A stretch of DNA of 9,177 nt from assembly GCA_020430865.1 (NCBI GenBank), contig JAGQIY010000638.1, positions 1-9,177 of the forward strand, given 5' to 3'. Shown here piece after piece: positions 1-6,435 of the stretch. Under the pieces are notes generated by a model. It ran no database searches. It was given only the letters and a program-made list of their open reading frames with translations, and had not been told where the DNA came from. The position numbers and the translations under genes are program-made. How positions within the stretch are numbered: the first letter of the stretch is position 1; the number at the start of each line of letters is the position of its first letter. Source of the stretch: Myxococcales bacterium. GTDB taxonomy: Bacteria; Myxococcota; Polyangia; Polyangiales; Polyangiaceae.

Positions 1-84
1 GATGATGGGGTAGCGCAATCCGCTGACGCCCACCTCGTCGAGGGGCACGCCGCGATCGTCTCGATGGCTCTGCAGATCTTCCAT
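1..84 (-). CDS. folE2: GTP cyclohydrolase I, FolE2 type (N-terminal fragment, runs off left edge)
   Basis: The reverse strand from an ATG at 84-82 reads M-E-D-L-Q-S-H-R-D-D-R-G-V-P-L-D-E-V-G-V, then S-G-L-R-Y-P-I-I, and stays open to the window edge. This matches the N-terminal signature of FolE2: a D-x-Q, then a D-x-R, then VG(V/I)-x-x-(L/I)RYPI. FolE2 makes 7,8-dihydroneopterin triphosphate and formate from GTP, the first step of folate synthesis, and stands in for the unrelated-looking classical FolE in many bacteria. An in-frame TGA at 120-118 blocks extension beyond about twelve codons upstream, and no ATG or GTG lies in between, so the ATG at 84 is the likely start. No clear Shine-Dalgarno is visible. 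Only 28 codons are present, so catalytic residues cannot be checked. The call rests on the N-terminal motif alone. Confidence 0.72.
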   Translation of the reverse strand, partial: MEDLQSHRDDRGVPLDEVGVSGLRYPII

Positions 85-262
85 GACCAGGCGCGGAATC
101 TGAACGACGGAGCCGGTTCAGTCCAGCTCGAGGGTGCTCCGGAGGCCGAACGTTCAGCCTCGGTCGCAGCGGGCGCGCCAGGTCCCCCGGCCCCGACCTC
201 CGCAGATCCTCCCGAAAACGACGGGCTTTGCGCCTACGCCGGGCGCTGTGTAGGGTCGGAGC

Positions 263-1225
263 ATGCTGAGCGATCTGGGGATCCGACCAGCGACCGCACT
301 CTATCTCGGCGCCATCTTGATCTGCGGCGCGCTGCTCTTGATGCGCGCGCTGTTCTGGCTTCGGCAGACCCATGCGCAGCGCACCGAGCGCCTGCAGAAG
401 CGCCGCTACCTCGAGGCGATCAACACGGCGTCACCGATCGACGACCCCACCGCGACGGCCAAGGCCCGCGGCCTCGAGAGCATCGACAAGCACACGACGG
501 TCACCCGTCGCGTGGTGATTCCCCTGGTGATCGGGCTGATGGCCATCCTCGCGGCGCTGCCGTTCCTGGGTGAGCTGCCCGCCGCGCTGCTCAGCGTGAT
601 GGTAGGTGCGATCACGGTGTTCGTCGGCATGGCCGCGCGCCCCACGGTGGAGAACGCGTTCGCCGGGCTCGCCCTGGCGTGGTCGAAGCAGATCAACATC
701 GGCGACACCGTGATGCTCGACGAGCTGTACGGGACCGTCGAGGACATCACGGTTACCCACACGACACTCCGGGTCTGGGACTGGCGGCGCTACGTGGTGC
801 CGAACAGCCGCATGATGCAGAGCAACGTGATCAACTACTCGCTCAACGACCGCTATCTCTGGGCGTGCATCGAGTTCTGGGTGTCCCATGACAGCGACAT
901 CGAGCAGGTGGAACGCCTGGCGCTCCAGGTGCCGCTCGGCAGTCCCAGCTTCGTCGACCACGAGCCACCGTCGTTCTGGCTCATGGACGTCAAGGAGACG
1001 GGGATCCAGTGCTGGCTCGCGGCCTGGGCAGACACGCCGAGCAGCGCCTGGAACCTCAAGCACGATATGCGCAAGGCCCTGCTCAAGGCCTTCCGTGAGC
1101 ATGGCATCAAGACTCACGGCTACCGGCTGGAACCAGACAGCGCGCGACTCCTTTCCCCTCACCCCCAGCCCTCGAGCATGACGAGCCAGCGTCCGCAGAG
1201 CGAGGATCCGAGCCCGGACGCATGA
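263..1225 (+). CDS. MscS-family small-conductance mechanosensitive ion channel
   Basis: This 320-residue inner-membrane protein should gate open under membrane tension and release solutes during osmotic downshock. Hydrophobic helices lie at about residues 12-33, 84-103 and 106-127. The third is Gly/Ala-rich and leads into A-R-P-T-V-E-N-A-F-A-G-L (125-136), as expected for the MscS pore helix. The cytoplasmic beta domain follows with I-G-D-T-V (146-150), G-T-V-E-D-I (157-162) and T-x-L-R-x-W-D-W-R-R-x-V-V-P-N-S (168-182), the classic MscS signature. Residues about 196-290 fit the alpha/beta vestibule domain. The last 25 residues are polar, Pro/Ser-rich and probably disordered. The size is close to that of E. 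coli MscS. The start has AGGG at 252-255, seven bases upstream. The gene diverges from the folE2 fragment and is followed after 96 bases by a small membrane protein gene. Confidence 0.93.
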   Translation: MLSDLGIRPATALYLGAILICGALLLMRALFWLRQTHAQRTERLQKRRYLEAINTASPIDDPTATAKARGLESIDKHTTVTRRVVIPLVIGLMAILAALPFLGELPAALLSVMVGAITVFVGMAARPTVENAFAGLALAWSKQINIGDTVMLDELYGTVEDITVTHTTLRVWDWRRYVVPNSRMMQSNVINYSLNDRYLWACIEFWVSHDSDIEQVERLALQVPLGSPSFVDHEPPSFWLMDVKETGIQCWLAAWADTPSSAWNLKHDMRKALLKAFREHGIKTHGYRLEPDSARLLSPHPQPSSMTSQRPQSEDPSPDA

Positions 1226-1312
1226 TCCTCACGGAAATGCACCGGCGCTCCGGGAAGCTGGCATGATCGCTGCAAGTCCCGAGACTGCGTGCAGTCGAGC
1301 GCGCAGAAAGTC

Positions 1313-1318
1313 GAGGGG
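1313..1318 (+). promoter_or_regulatory. Candidate ribosome binding site for the 124-residue membrane protein
   Basis: GAGGGG sits three bases before the ATG at 1322, with a second purine run AGAAAG at 1305-1310. Together they favour this ATG over the in-frame GTG at 1289. The spacing from GAGGGG is shorter than usual. Confidence 0.45.
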
Positions 1319-1321
1319 CAC

Positions 1322-1696
1322 ATGATCCAAACTGACATCAACATGCTGACGGCGCGGGAAGCACAGCTTCTGGACAACAGCTTTCAACCCGGACGCAATC
1401 AACGCAGGTGGCGCGGCGTGCTCCTGAGCTCCGCGGTGTTCCTGCTGGGGCTGCTGGCGTTCGGAGTGCTGGGATTCACCGCACCCTGGTTCGCGGCGGT
1501 AGCCTGCATGGTGCTGATCGTGTCGGCGACCGAGAAGTTCACCTACCAGGCCGAGATGGCGGCCTACGAGAAGCTGATTCAGAAGCTCGTCCATCGCATC
1601 GAGGCGCTCGAAGGCGTCCCACCCACGGCTCAAGAGGGCATCCCGAGCCGCTCTGCGCAGCGACCGGCCCCCAAGCTCCACCACCTCGCCAGCTGA
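1322..1696 (+). CDS. Small two-helix membrane protein with C-terminal coiled-coil, function unknown
   Basis: I do not recognise a family for this 124-residue protein. The N-terminal 31 residues are polar with a basic cluster (G-R-N-Q-R-R-W-R-G, 24-32). Two hydrophobic helices at about 32-53 and 56-70 are joined by a short T-A-P-W turn, so both ends should lie in the cytoplasm by the positive-inside rule. Residues 74-98 (starting T-Y-Q-A-E-M-A-A-Y-E-K-L) form an amphipathic, heptad-like helix that could oligomerise. The final 25 residues are Pro/Ser-rich. An in-frame GTG at 1289 would add eleven residues, but the purine-rich RBS just before 1322 favours the shorter form. The gene follows the MscS gene on the same strand after 96 bases, so co-transcription is possible but not shown. 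The frame looks genuine because it has a clear membrane topology. Confidence 0.75.
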   Translation: MIQTDINMLTAREAQLLDNSFQPGRNQRRWRGVLLSSAVFLLGLLAFGVLGFTAPWFAAVACMVLIVSATEKFTYQAEMAAYEKLIQKLVHRIEALEGVPPTAQEGIPSRSAQRPAPKLHHLAS

Positions 1697-1750
1697 CCGG
1701 CGGGGGACTGCGCCGCCGCCACACCGTGCGCGTGGCCATGACAGACTGAC

Positions 1751-1801
1751 CCGAGAAACGCTCTTGGCGCAGTGAGGCGCTTCTCCCCACGGCGTTTCTC
1801 C
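1751..1801 (+). repeat. Three copies of a GCGYTTCTC motif, one inverted and two direct
   Basis: GAGAAACGC at 1753-1761 is the exact inverse of GCGTTTCTC at 1792-1800. A third copy, GCGCTTCTC with one change, lies at 1777-1785. The two direct copies sit inside the near-identical 11-mers GGCGCTTCTCC (1776-1786) and GGCGTTTCTCC (1791-1801), whose starts are 15 bases apart. As RNA the first copy could pair with either of the other two, giving mutually exclusive hairpins. As DNA the array could be an operator ahead of the gene starting near 1817. No U-tract follows, so it is not a classic intrinsic terminator. Confidence 0.5.
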
Positions 1802-1816
1802 GATAGAAACACCACG

Positions 1817-3805
1817 ATGGGGCTAGCCAGGATCAGACGGGCGGTTTCCGCACGCAACCCGAGTCGTGGTCTTCGATGGTCATCTCGTCCTTGCTCTCGG
1901 CGGGATCGGGGGTTAGGTCCGCTGCTGGCCTGCATGGCGACGCTGCTCGGCGTCTGGCTGAGCCCCGGTGTCGCCAGAGCGTGGCTGTTTCACGAGCACC
2001 ATGAGCTCGGGCTGTACACGGTCTACCGCCTGGCCCCCACCCGGCGCGCTCAGCTCGAGAAGCTGTGGAAGCAGTGGCGCGTCCACGTCAACCGTGGCGA
2101 CCGCCTGTGCAAGAGCGCCGCCGCCGGCAAGACGCGCAAGCTGTGTTCGGGGGCCGACTGCGCGACGGTCCCGGGCAGCGAGGACGACGTCGGAGACTGC
2201 ATCGACTTCGCGATGTTGCCTGCCATCGCCGCGGATCACTCCTGCACCCCTGGCGAACTCGAGAAGTCGGTGCTGGGCGCCGACTGGCTGCGGGAGGTCG
2301 TGCGCATCGCCTTCCGGACCCGCGCGCTGATCGAGCAGGCCAAGACTCCCGATGAGCGCCTCGACGCGTGGCACGGAACCCACGTCAAGAACGAGATGGC
2401 CGACGACCACTACCTGAGCCGAGCGGAGGCGAACAACGCGCACTTCATGCTGGTGCGCGAGACCTCGGACACCCTGGACAGCTACCTCGCGCGCAGCGTC
2501 GACCCCAAGCAGCCGGTGAACGCCGTGGCTCTGTACGTGGTCTATCACCGCGCAGCGCTCGAGCTCGGGCTGCGCCTCAGCGCCATGAGCCCCGACGACG
2601 CCGGCTACTTCGCGCTCCTGGCTCGGGCCATGATGAGCGAGGCCTTCGCCCTTCATTTCCTCGAGGATTCATTCTCGGCGGGGCACATCGTGGGCACCTG
2701 GGGCATCAGCCCCGAGCGCATGGGCACCCACGACTACTACTGCGAGAACGGCGTCGATGCCAGGACCTGGGATGGCAGTCGCTACACCGCGAAGGGCGAC
2801 GGCAACATGCAGCCCAAGGACGTGAGCTACAGCGTGCCGGCGCTGGCCGAGAGCCTGAGCCAGTTCGTGGACGCGACCCTGGGCGACTACAGCATTCGCG
2901 ACGGAGCCCCGCACATCGACCCCGCAGAGACAGAGCGCCTGACCCGCCTCGACTCCTGCACCGCAACGCAGCTCCCAGGGGGTCAGCGCGACTTCGCGCT
3001 GAGTTCGCTGAGCGAAGCGGTGATGGTGCAGACCATCGAACCCGGCCTCGGCCCGGAGGACGCCTACCTGCCGCGCTTCCGCAACGAGGTCGGCGCGTTC
3101 GCCCGCTTCTACTCGGGCTTCCGTCTCGGAGGGAACTTCGGCGGCTATCAGACTCCGGCGCCCTTCTACGCGCCACGACCACGAGGTGATCTCGAGGTGG
3201 GCGTGGGGGTGGGCTACGGCTTCGAGGGCATCGTCACACGCTCGACGGACGGCGTGGTGTTCGCGCAGCTGACGGGCATCGCGCAGTCGAAGGAGAAGGA
3301 TCTGGTGTGCCCCGATCCGTGCCAGGACGACCGCACCTTCGCTGGCAGCGGCGACCGCGTGCCTTCTCGCCTCGGCCTCGGGGTGCGCCTGCGGATCCCG
3401 AATCTGCTCCTCCCCGGCGACTCGTTGATCGCCGTCCCGCTGACCATGCTCTTCGATTTCCACGCGGGGAAACGCCTGGCGCTGAAGGCCGCGGACGGCG
3501 GCGTTGGCGGCCTCTGGCGGCGCTCGGGGAAGGGGCAGTTCGTGCTATTCCGCGAGGTTGGAGTGAACTTCTATGGAGTCCTGTTCGGCACGCCGGTGTT
3601 CAAGCGGAGCGACGGAGTGCGCGAGGAGTTCACCTCGGTGGAGGTGGACCTCCCTTGGTACGAGTACCGACCGCTGCGACGCTTCAACACGGATCAGACC
3701 TCGACGCTGATGCTCCAGGTCGGGACTTCCGGCGACTTCAACCGCTTCGGGCATGCTTTCCTGCTCTACGCCCGGCTCGGCTTCGACGGGCGAGTGTACT
3801 TCTAG
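1817..3805 (+). CDS. Exported zinc-dependent phospholipase C / S1-P1 nuclease-like protein with beta-rich C-terminal domain
   Basis: With the ATG at 1817 the protein has 662 residues. A basic n-region (to about 31) and a hydrophobic stretch (32-50) end in G-V-A-R-A at 55, a good signal peptidase I site that leaves Trp56 as the mature N-terminus. Phospholipase C and S1/P1 nucleases use an N-terminal Trp as a zinc ligand, followed in S1/P1 by His at mature position 6. Here W-L-F-H-E-H places His61 exactly there. H-F-L-E-D-S-F-S-A-G-H (280-290) matches the family ligand pattern HxxxDxxxxxH. His305/Glu310 (H-D-Y-Y-C-E) resembles the last pair with one extra residue. Asp130 and His141 may supply the rest. 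Residues about 456-662 are rich in alternating hydrophobic strands and end in Phe, like an outer-membrane barrel or beta-sandwich. Substrate is unknown (phospholipid or nucleic acid). An in-frame GTG at 1772 is a possible earlier start. An ATG at 1934 would leave a weak signal peptide. Confidence 0.72.
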   Translation: MGLARIRRAVSARNPSRGLRWSSRPCSRRDRGLGPLLACMATLLGVWLSPGVARAWLFHEHHELGLYTVYRLAPTRRAQLEKLWKQWRVHVNRGDRLCKSAAAGKTRKLCSGADCATVPGSEDDVGDCIDFAMLPAIAADHSCTPGELEKSVLGADWLREVVRIAFRTRALIEQAKTPDERLDAWHGTHVKNEMADDHYLSRAEANNAHFMLVRETSDTLDSYLARSVDPKQPVNAVALYVVYHRAALELGLRLSAMSPDDAGYFALLARAMMSEAFALHFLEDSFSAGHIVGTWGISPERMGTHDYYCENGVDARTWDGSRYTAKGDGNMQPKDVSYSVPALAESLSQFVDATLGDYSIRDGAPHIDPAETERLTRLDSCTATQLPGGQRDFALSSLSEAVMVQTIEPGLGPEDAYLPRFRNEVGAFARFYSGFRLGGNFGGYQTPAPFYAPRPRGDLEVGVGVGYGFEGIVTRSTDGVVFAQLTGIAQSKEKDLVCPDPCQDDRTFAGSGDRVPSRLGLGVRLRIPNLLLPGDSLIAVPLTMLFDFHAGKRLALKAADGGVGGLWRRSGKGQFVLFREVGVNFYGVLFGTPVFKRSDGVREEFTSVEVDLPWYEYRPLRRFNTDQTSTLMLQVGTSGDFNRFGHAFLLYARLGFDGRVYF

Positions 3806-3820
3806 CCCCGAACCTGTGAC

Positions 3821-3824
3821 AGGA
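3821..3824 (+). promoter_or_regulatory. Shine-Dalgarno AGGA supporting the GTG start of the kinase
   Basis: AGGA ends nine bases before the GTG at 3834 and lies in the 28-base gap after the previous stop codon. It favours this GTG over the in-frame GTG at 3816 and over frames starting inside the upstream gene. Confidence 0.5.
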
Positions 3825-3833
3825 TGGGCGCCG

Positions 3834-5828
3834 GTGTCGGTGATCCCCATCCACCCAGCGGACGAGCGGCTCGAGGGGCTGATCGGACACTACGTGCCCT
3901 CGGGGCTGCCGCACACGCAGTACCAGGTGGTGCGTATCCTCGGCAGCGGCGGGATGGCGGTGGTGGTGCTCGCGCTTCGCCACGATCCCTTCGGCGTCGC
4001 TCCCGCTGTGCTGAAGATCCTGACTCCACGCTTCGTGGGCAATGCGGGGAACACGGCGACGCTCTCGCTGCTCAAGGAAGCCCAGGCGCTCAGCGCGCTC
4101 AACGATCAAGTGCCACCGACTCCCTACGTCGTGAGGTTGCTCGACACGGGGACGCTACACATCTCCCTGACGCAGCATCCGACGCAGCCCGGCACCGTCC
4201 TGGAGCTCGGCTGGCTCGCCCTGGAGTATATCCATGGGGATGCAGAAGGCACTACCCTCGGAGAGCGCGTGCGCTACAGCCTGCAGCGCACGCGCGCCGG
4301 CTTCGACCCGCTACGGGCGGCGGACTGTCTCGGCGACATCGCCAAGGGCTTGAGCGCGGTGCACGAGATGGGGATCCTGCATCGAGACGTCAAACCCAAC
4401 AACGTGCTGTGCTCCGGCTTCGGTGATCGTGAGAGCTTCAAGATCGCGGACTTTGGCATCAGCCGCAGCGAAGACGCGGGCACCTTCGTCAGCGCTGGGG
4501 TGGGCACGCCGGGTTATACGGCGCCCGAGCAGCTGTACACCCAGGGCGCGAAGCTGGGCCCGGCCAGCGACGTCTTCGGACTGGCTGGCATCGCCTACTA
4601 CGTTCTCGCGGGGCGCGACATGTTCCATTTCGAGACCATGGTCGACATGGTCCGCACTATTTCCGCACGAGAACGCCCAAGCATCCGGGAGAGCGAGCAC
4701 CTGGCTCAGGACCTGAAGGCGTCCCGCCAGGCTTGCGACGCCATCGACGCCCTGCTCGCCCGCAGCACTTCGGCCAAGCCGAGCGAGCGACCCCAGACCG
4801 CCGAGGAGTTCGCCAGCGAGATCCGTCGGGCTCTGCACATCCCCACGGGTCTCGGTCGCACGACGATGAGCCGCATGCCGGCACATGCCGAGAGCGCCGC
4901 GCCCTCGCGGGTCGGCTGGCAGTGGCTCACCCGGCAACGCGGGTTCACGGATCCGTTCGGCAATCCCAGCAACGAGTACGTGCTGAGCGCCGCGTTCGAC
5001 GGCGCTCAGGGCTGCCTCGCGACCACCAGCAAGAACCTGGTCTACTGGGACGGCAGGCTGTGGCGCGGCGTGCCCGCTCGGGGCGGTGCTGGGCTCGACG
5101 CCGTCTACTGCATGGGCGCGGGCGAGTGGCTCGTGGCCAGCCGCGACGGGGGCGTGCATCGCTTCACCTACCAGGGCCTCGAGGAGATCGTGCGCGGCGT
5201 CGGGCAACGCTACGAGCGCCTCTGCGGAGTCATGCGGCAGGTCATCGTGCTGGTCAGCCAGGAGCGCTCACGCTTCGCGCCTCCGCGTCCTCCGGTGCTC
5301 CACCGTCTCACCCGACACGGCCTGCTGGAGCCGTTTCCTCTGGAGCACTTCTCCAGCGTCAACGACATTGGCCGCCTGGACACGATGCGCTGGCTGGTGG
5401 TGGGACGAGGCCACCAGGGCCAGGGCCTGATCGCGATCTTCCATCCGATGGCAGGCCACCTCGAGTGGGTTCAAGCCCCCGCCAACACCGCCTACCTGGC
5501 GTGCGCCACCAACCCTGACCACGGTCGAGGTATGGTCGTTGGCACCCAGGGCTGCGTGGTGATGATCGACGAAGACGATGTCCGCGCGGAACGAATGGGC
5601 AACCCGGCGCCCCTCTCCGTCGCTTGCTTCGATCCGAGCGGCGGGGCCTGGACGGCCACCGCCGGCAGCCTGTTCTACCTCGCCCCTGGCCCTCATGCGC
5701 GCTGGCAGTGTCCCTGGCACGACCCATCCTGGACGGCGCCCTTCGCCAGCATGCACGCCAGCGCCGGCGTCGTACTCGCGCTGACCGCCGACGGCTCGAT
5801 CCTCGAGGGTCTCGGCAACCTGCGCTAG
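3834..5828 (+). CDS. Soluble eukaryote-like Ser/Thr protein kinase with C-terminal beta-propeller-like domain
   Basis: The 664-residue protein begins with a complete Hanks-type kinase domain (about 30-335). It has the glycine loop L-G-S-G-G-M-A (36-42), Lys61 in V-L-K, Glu82 in helix C, the catalytic loop H-R-D-V-K-P-N-N (183-190), D-F-G (206-208) and G-T-P-G-Y-T-A-P-E (224-232). All residues needed for phosphotransfer are present. Ala42 replaces the third glycine of the loop. A linker (about 340-375) leads to about 290 residues of repeated short beta segments, such as L-V-A-S-R-D-G-G-V-H (433-442), V-V-G-T-Q-G-C-V (568-575) and A-L-T-A-D-G-S-I (649-656). These look like propeller blades of the YCF48/WD/RCC1 kind, probably for binding a partner. 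No transmembrane helix is visible, so it should act in the cytoplasm. It starts 28 bases after the phospholipase-like gene, suggesting one operon. Targets cannot be read from sequence. Confidence 0.92.
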   Translation: MSVIPIHPADERLEGLIGHYVPSGLPHTQYQVVRILGSGGMAVVVLALRHDPFGVAPAVLKILTPRFVGNAGNTATLSLLKEAQALSALNDQVPPTPYVVRLLDTGTLHISLTQHPTQPGTVLELGWLALEYIHGDAEGTTLGERVRYSLQRTRAGFDPLRAADCLGDIAKGLSAVHEMGILHRDVKPNNVLCSGFGDRESFKIADFGISRSEDAGTFVSAGVGTPGYTAPEQLYTQGAKLGPASDVFGLAGIAYYVLAGRDMFHFETMVDMVRTISARERPSIRESEHLAQDLKASRQACDAIDALLARSTSAKPSERPQTAEEFASEIRRALHIPTGLGRTTMSRMPAHAESAAPSRVGWQWLTRQRGFTDPFGNPSNEYVLSAAFDGAQGCLATTSKNLVYWDGRLWRGVPARGGAGLDAVYCMGAGEWLVASRDGGVHRFTYQGLEEIVRGVGQRYERLCGVMRQVIVLVSQERSRFAPPRPPVLHRLTRHGLLEPFPLEHFSSVNDIGRLDTMRWLVVGRGHQGQGLIAIFHPMAGHLEWVQAPANTAYLACATNPDHGRGMVVGTQGCVVMIDEDDVRAERMGNPAPLSVACFDPSGGAWTATAGSLFYLAPGPHARWQCPWHDPSWTAPFASMHASAGVVLALTADGSILEGLGNLR

Positions 5829-5872
5829 CAGGCTGGTCGTCGATTGGCAGGCGGTCCTTCAACGCCACGCTG

Positions 5873-5896
5873 CCCGGGAGTGCGCCAGCGCCCGGG
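5873..5896. terminator. Possible bidirectional terminator hairpin between convergent genes
   Basis: CCCGGG at 5873-5878 and CCCGGG at 5891-5896 form an inverted repeat with a 12-base loop, in the 101-base gap between the kinase stop and the stop of the converging membrane protein gene. No T-run follows on either strand, so the assignment rests mainly on position. Confidence 0.3.
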
Positions 5897-5929
5897 TCCT
5901 GATGGTTTCCGCGTGCTAATGAGCATCGT

Positions 5930-6325
5930 CTACTGCGCGTCTGGGGGGGAGCCATGCTCGGGACGCCTGAACTTCCTCCACAGCGCGATGCCGGCGACCA
6001 CCCAGAACAGCACACCGCCGACGAGCACGCCCTGGGCGATGCGCCGCTTGGTAGCGGCCGACCAGGCGTCGTCCGCCGGCCGCTTGGGCGCCTCCTTCTC
6101 GCACACCGTCTGGGTGTACCAGCGCTCGCGGCGCCGATCGTGGACGTGCTCGGTGACGCAGGTCCCGACCTCACCCTTGTAGACGCAAGGCTTGCCCGGT
6201 TCGCTGCAGGCGTTCGGCGGTTCGGCGTCGGCGTGCGCGACTGCGCTCACCCCCAGAGACAGCCCCAAGACCAGCGCAGCCACTGCCCAGCGAATCCCGT
6301 AGTTCGGCCCCACGGAGTCGAGCAT
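5930..6325 (-). CDS. Small exported, membrane-anchored protein with four cysteines, function unknown
   Basis: I do not recognise a family for this 131-residue protein. An N-terminal signal-like segment (A-V-A-A-L-V-L-G-L-S-L-G, about 14-25) ends in A-V-A-H-A at about 32, a plausible signal peptidase site. The next 65 residues should be extracytoplasmic and contain four cysteines (40, 47, 56, 75), enough for two disulfides, in P-N-A-C-S-E-P-G-K-P-C and G-T-C-V-T-E. A second hydrophobic helix (about 97-116, G-V-L-V-G-G-V-L-F-W-V-V) is followed by the basic stop-transfer R-K-F-R-R, giving a type I topology with a short cytoplasmic tail. The reading frame is open well upstream, but the signal peptide supports the ATG at 6325. 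The ribosome binding site is weak. The gene lies downstream of the DedA gene on the same strand, 110 bases away, with a strong hairpin between. Confidence 0.75.
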   Translation of the reverse strand: MLDSVGPNYGIRWAVAALVLGLSLGVSAVAHADAEPPNACSEPGKPCVYKGEVGTCVTEHVHDRRRERWYTQTVCEKEAPKRPADDAWSAATKRRIAQGVLVGGVLFWVVAGIALWRKFRRPEHGSPPDAQ

Positions 6326-6360
6326 ACCCGGCGACGCTCGCGTCGGTAAGCCGTCCAGGA

Positions 6361-6390
6361 GCAGCGCCGAACGTTTCCTTGCGGCGCTGC
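6361..6390. terminator. Perfect 9-bp hairpin between DedA and the cysteine-containing membrane protein gene
   Basis: GCAGCGCCG (6361-6369) and CGGCGCTGC (6382-6390) are exact inverse complements around a 12-base loop. The stem begins 45 bases after the DedA stop codon and ends 35 bases before the next start on the minus strand. It lacks the T-run of a standard intrinsic terminator, so it could equally be an mRNA stabiliser, an attenuator for the downstream gene, or a protein-binding site. Confidence 0.45.
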
Positions 6391-6435
6391 AACCGCCCGA
6401 CTGCGGCTGGCGCTTCCACGACGACCCGTGCGGAG

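Noticed and set aside
1698..1715. CGGCG/CGCCG stem just after the small membrane protein stop, considered as a terminator
   Set aside because: The stem has only five base pairs and no T-run, and is easily explained by local GC richness.
2368..3189. Plus-strand 273-residue open frame inside the phospholipase-like gene
   Set aside because: It is an out-of-frame, Arg/Pro-rich shadow. The overlapping frame has the zinc-ligand motifs and a signal peptide.
2669..3463. Minus-strand 264-residue open frame, with similar ones at 431-1162, 1913-2656 and 4311-5207
   Set aside because: All are antisense to genes with recognisable motifs or signal peptides, and contain no domain of their own.
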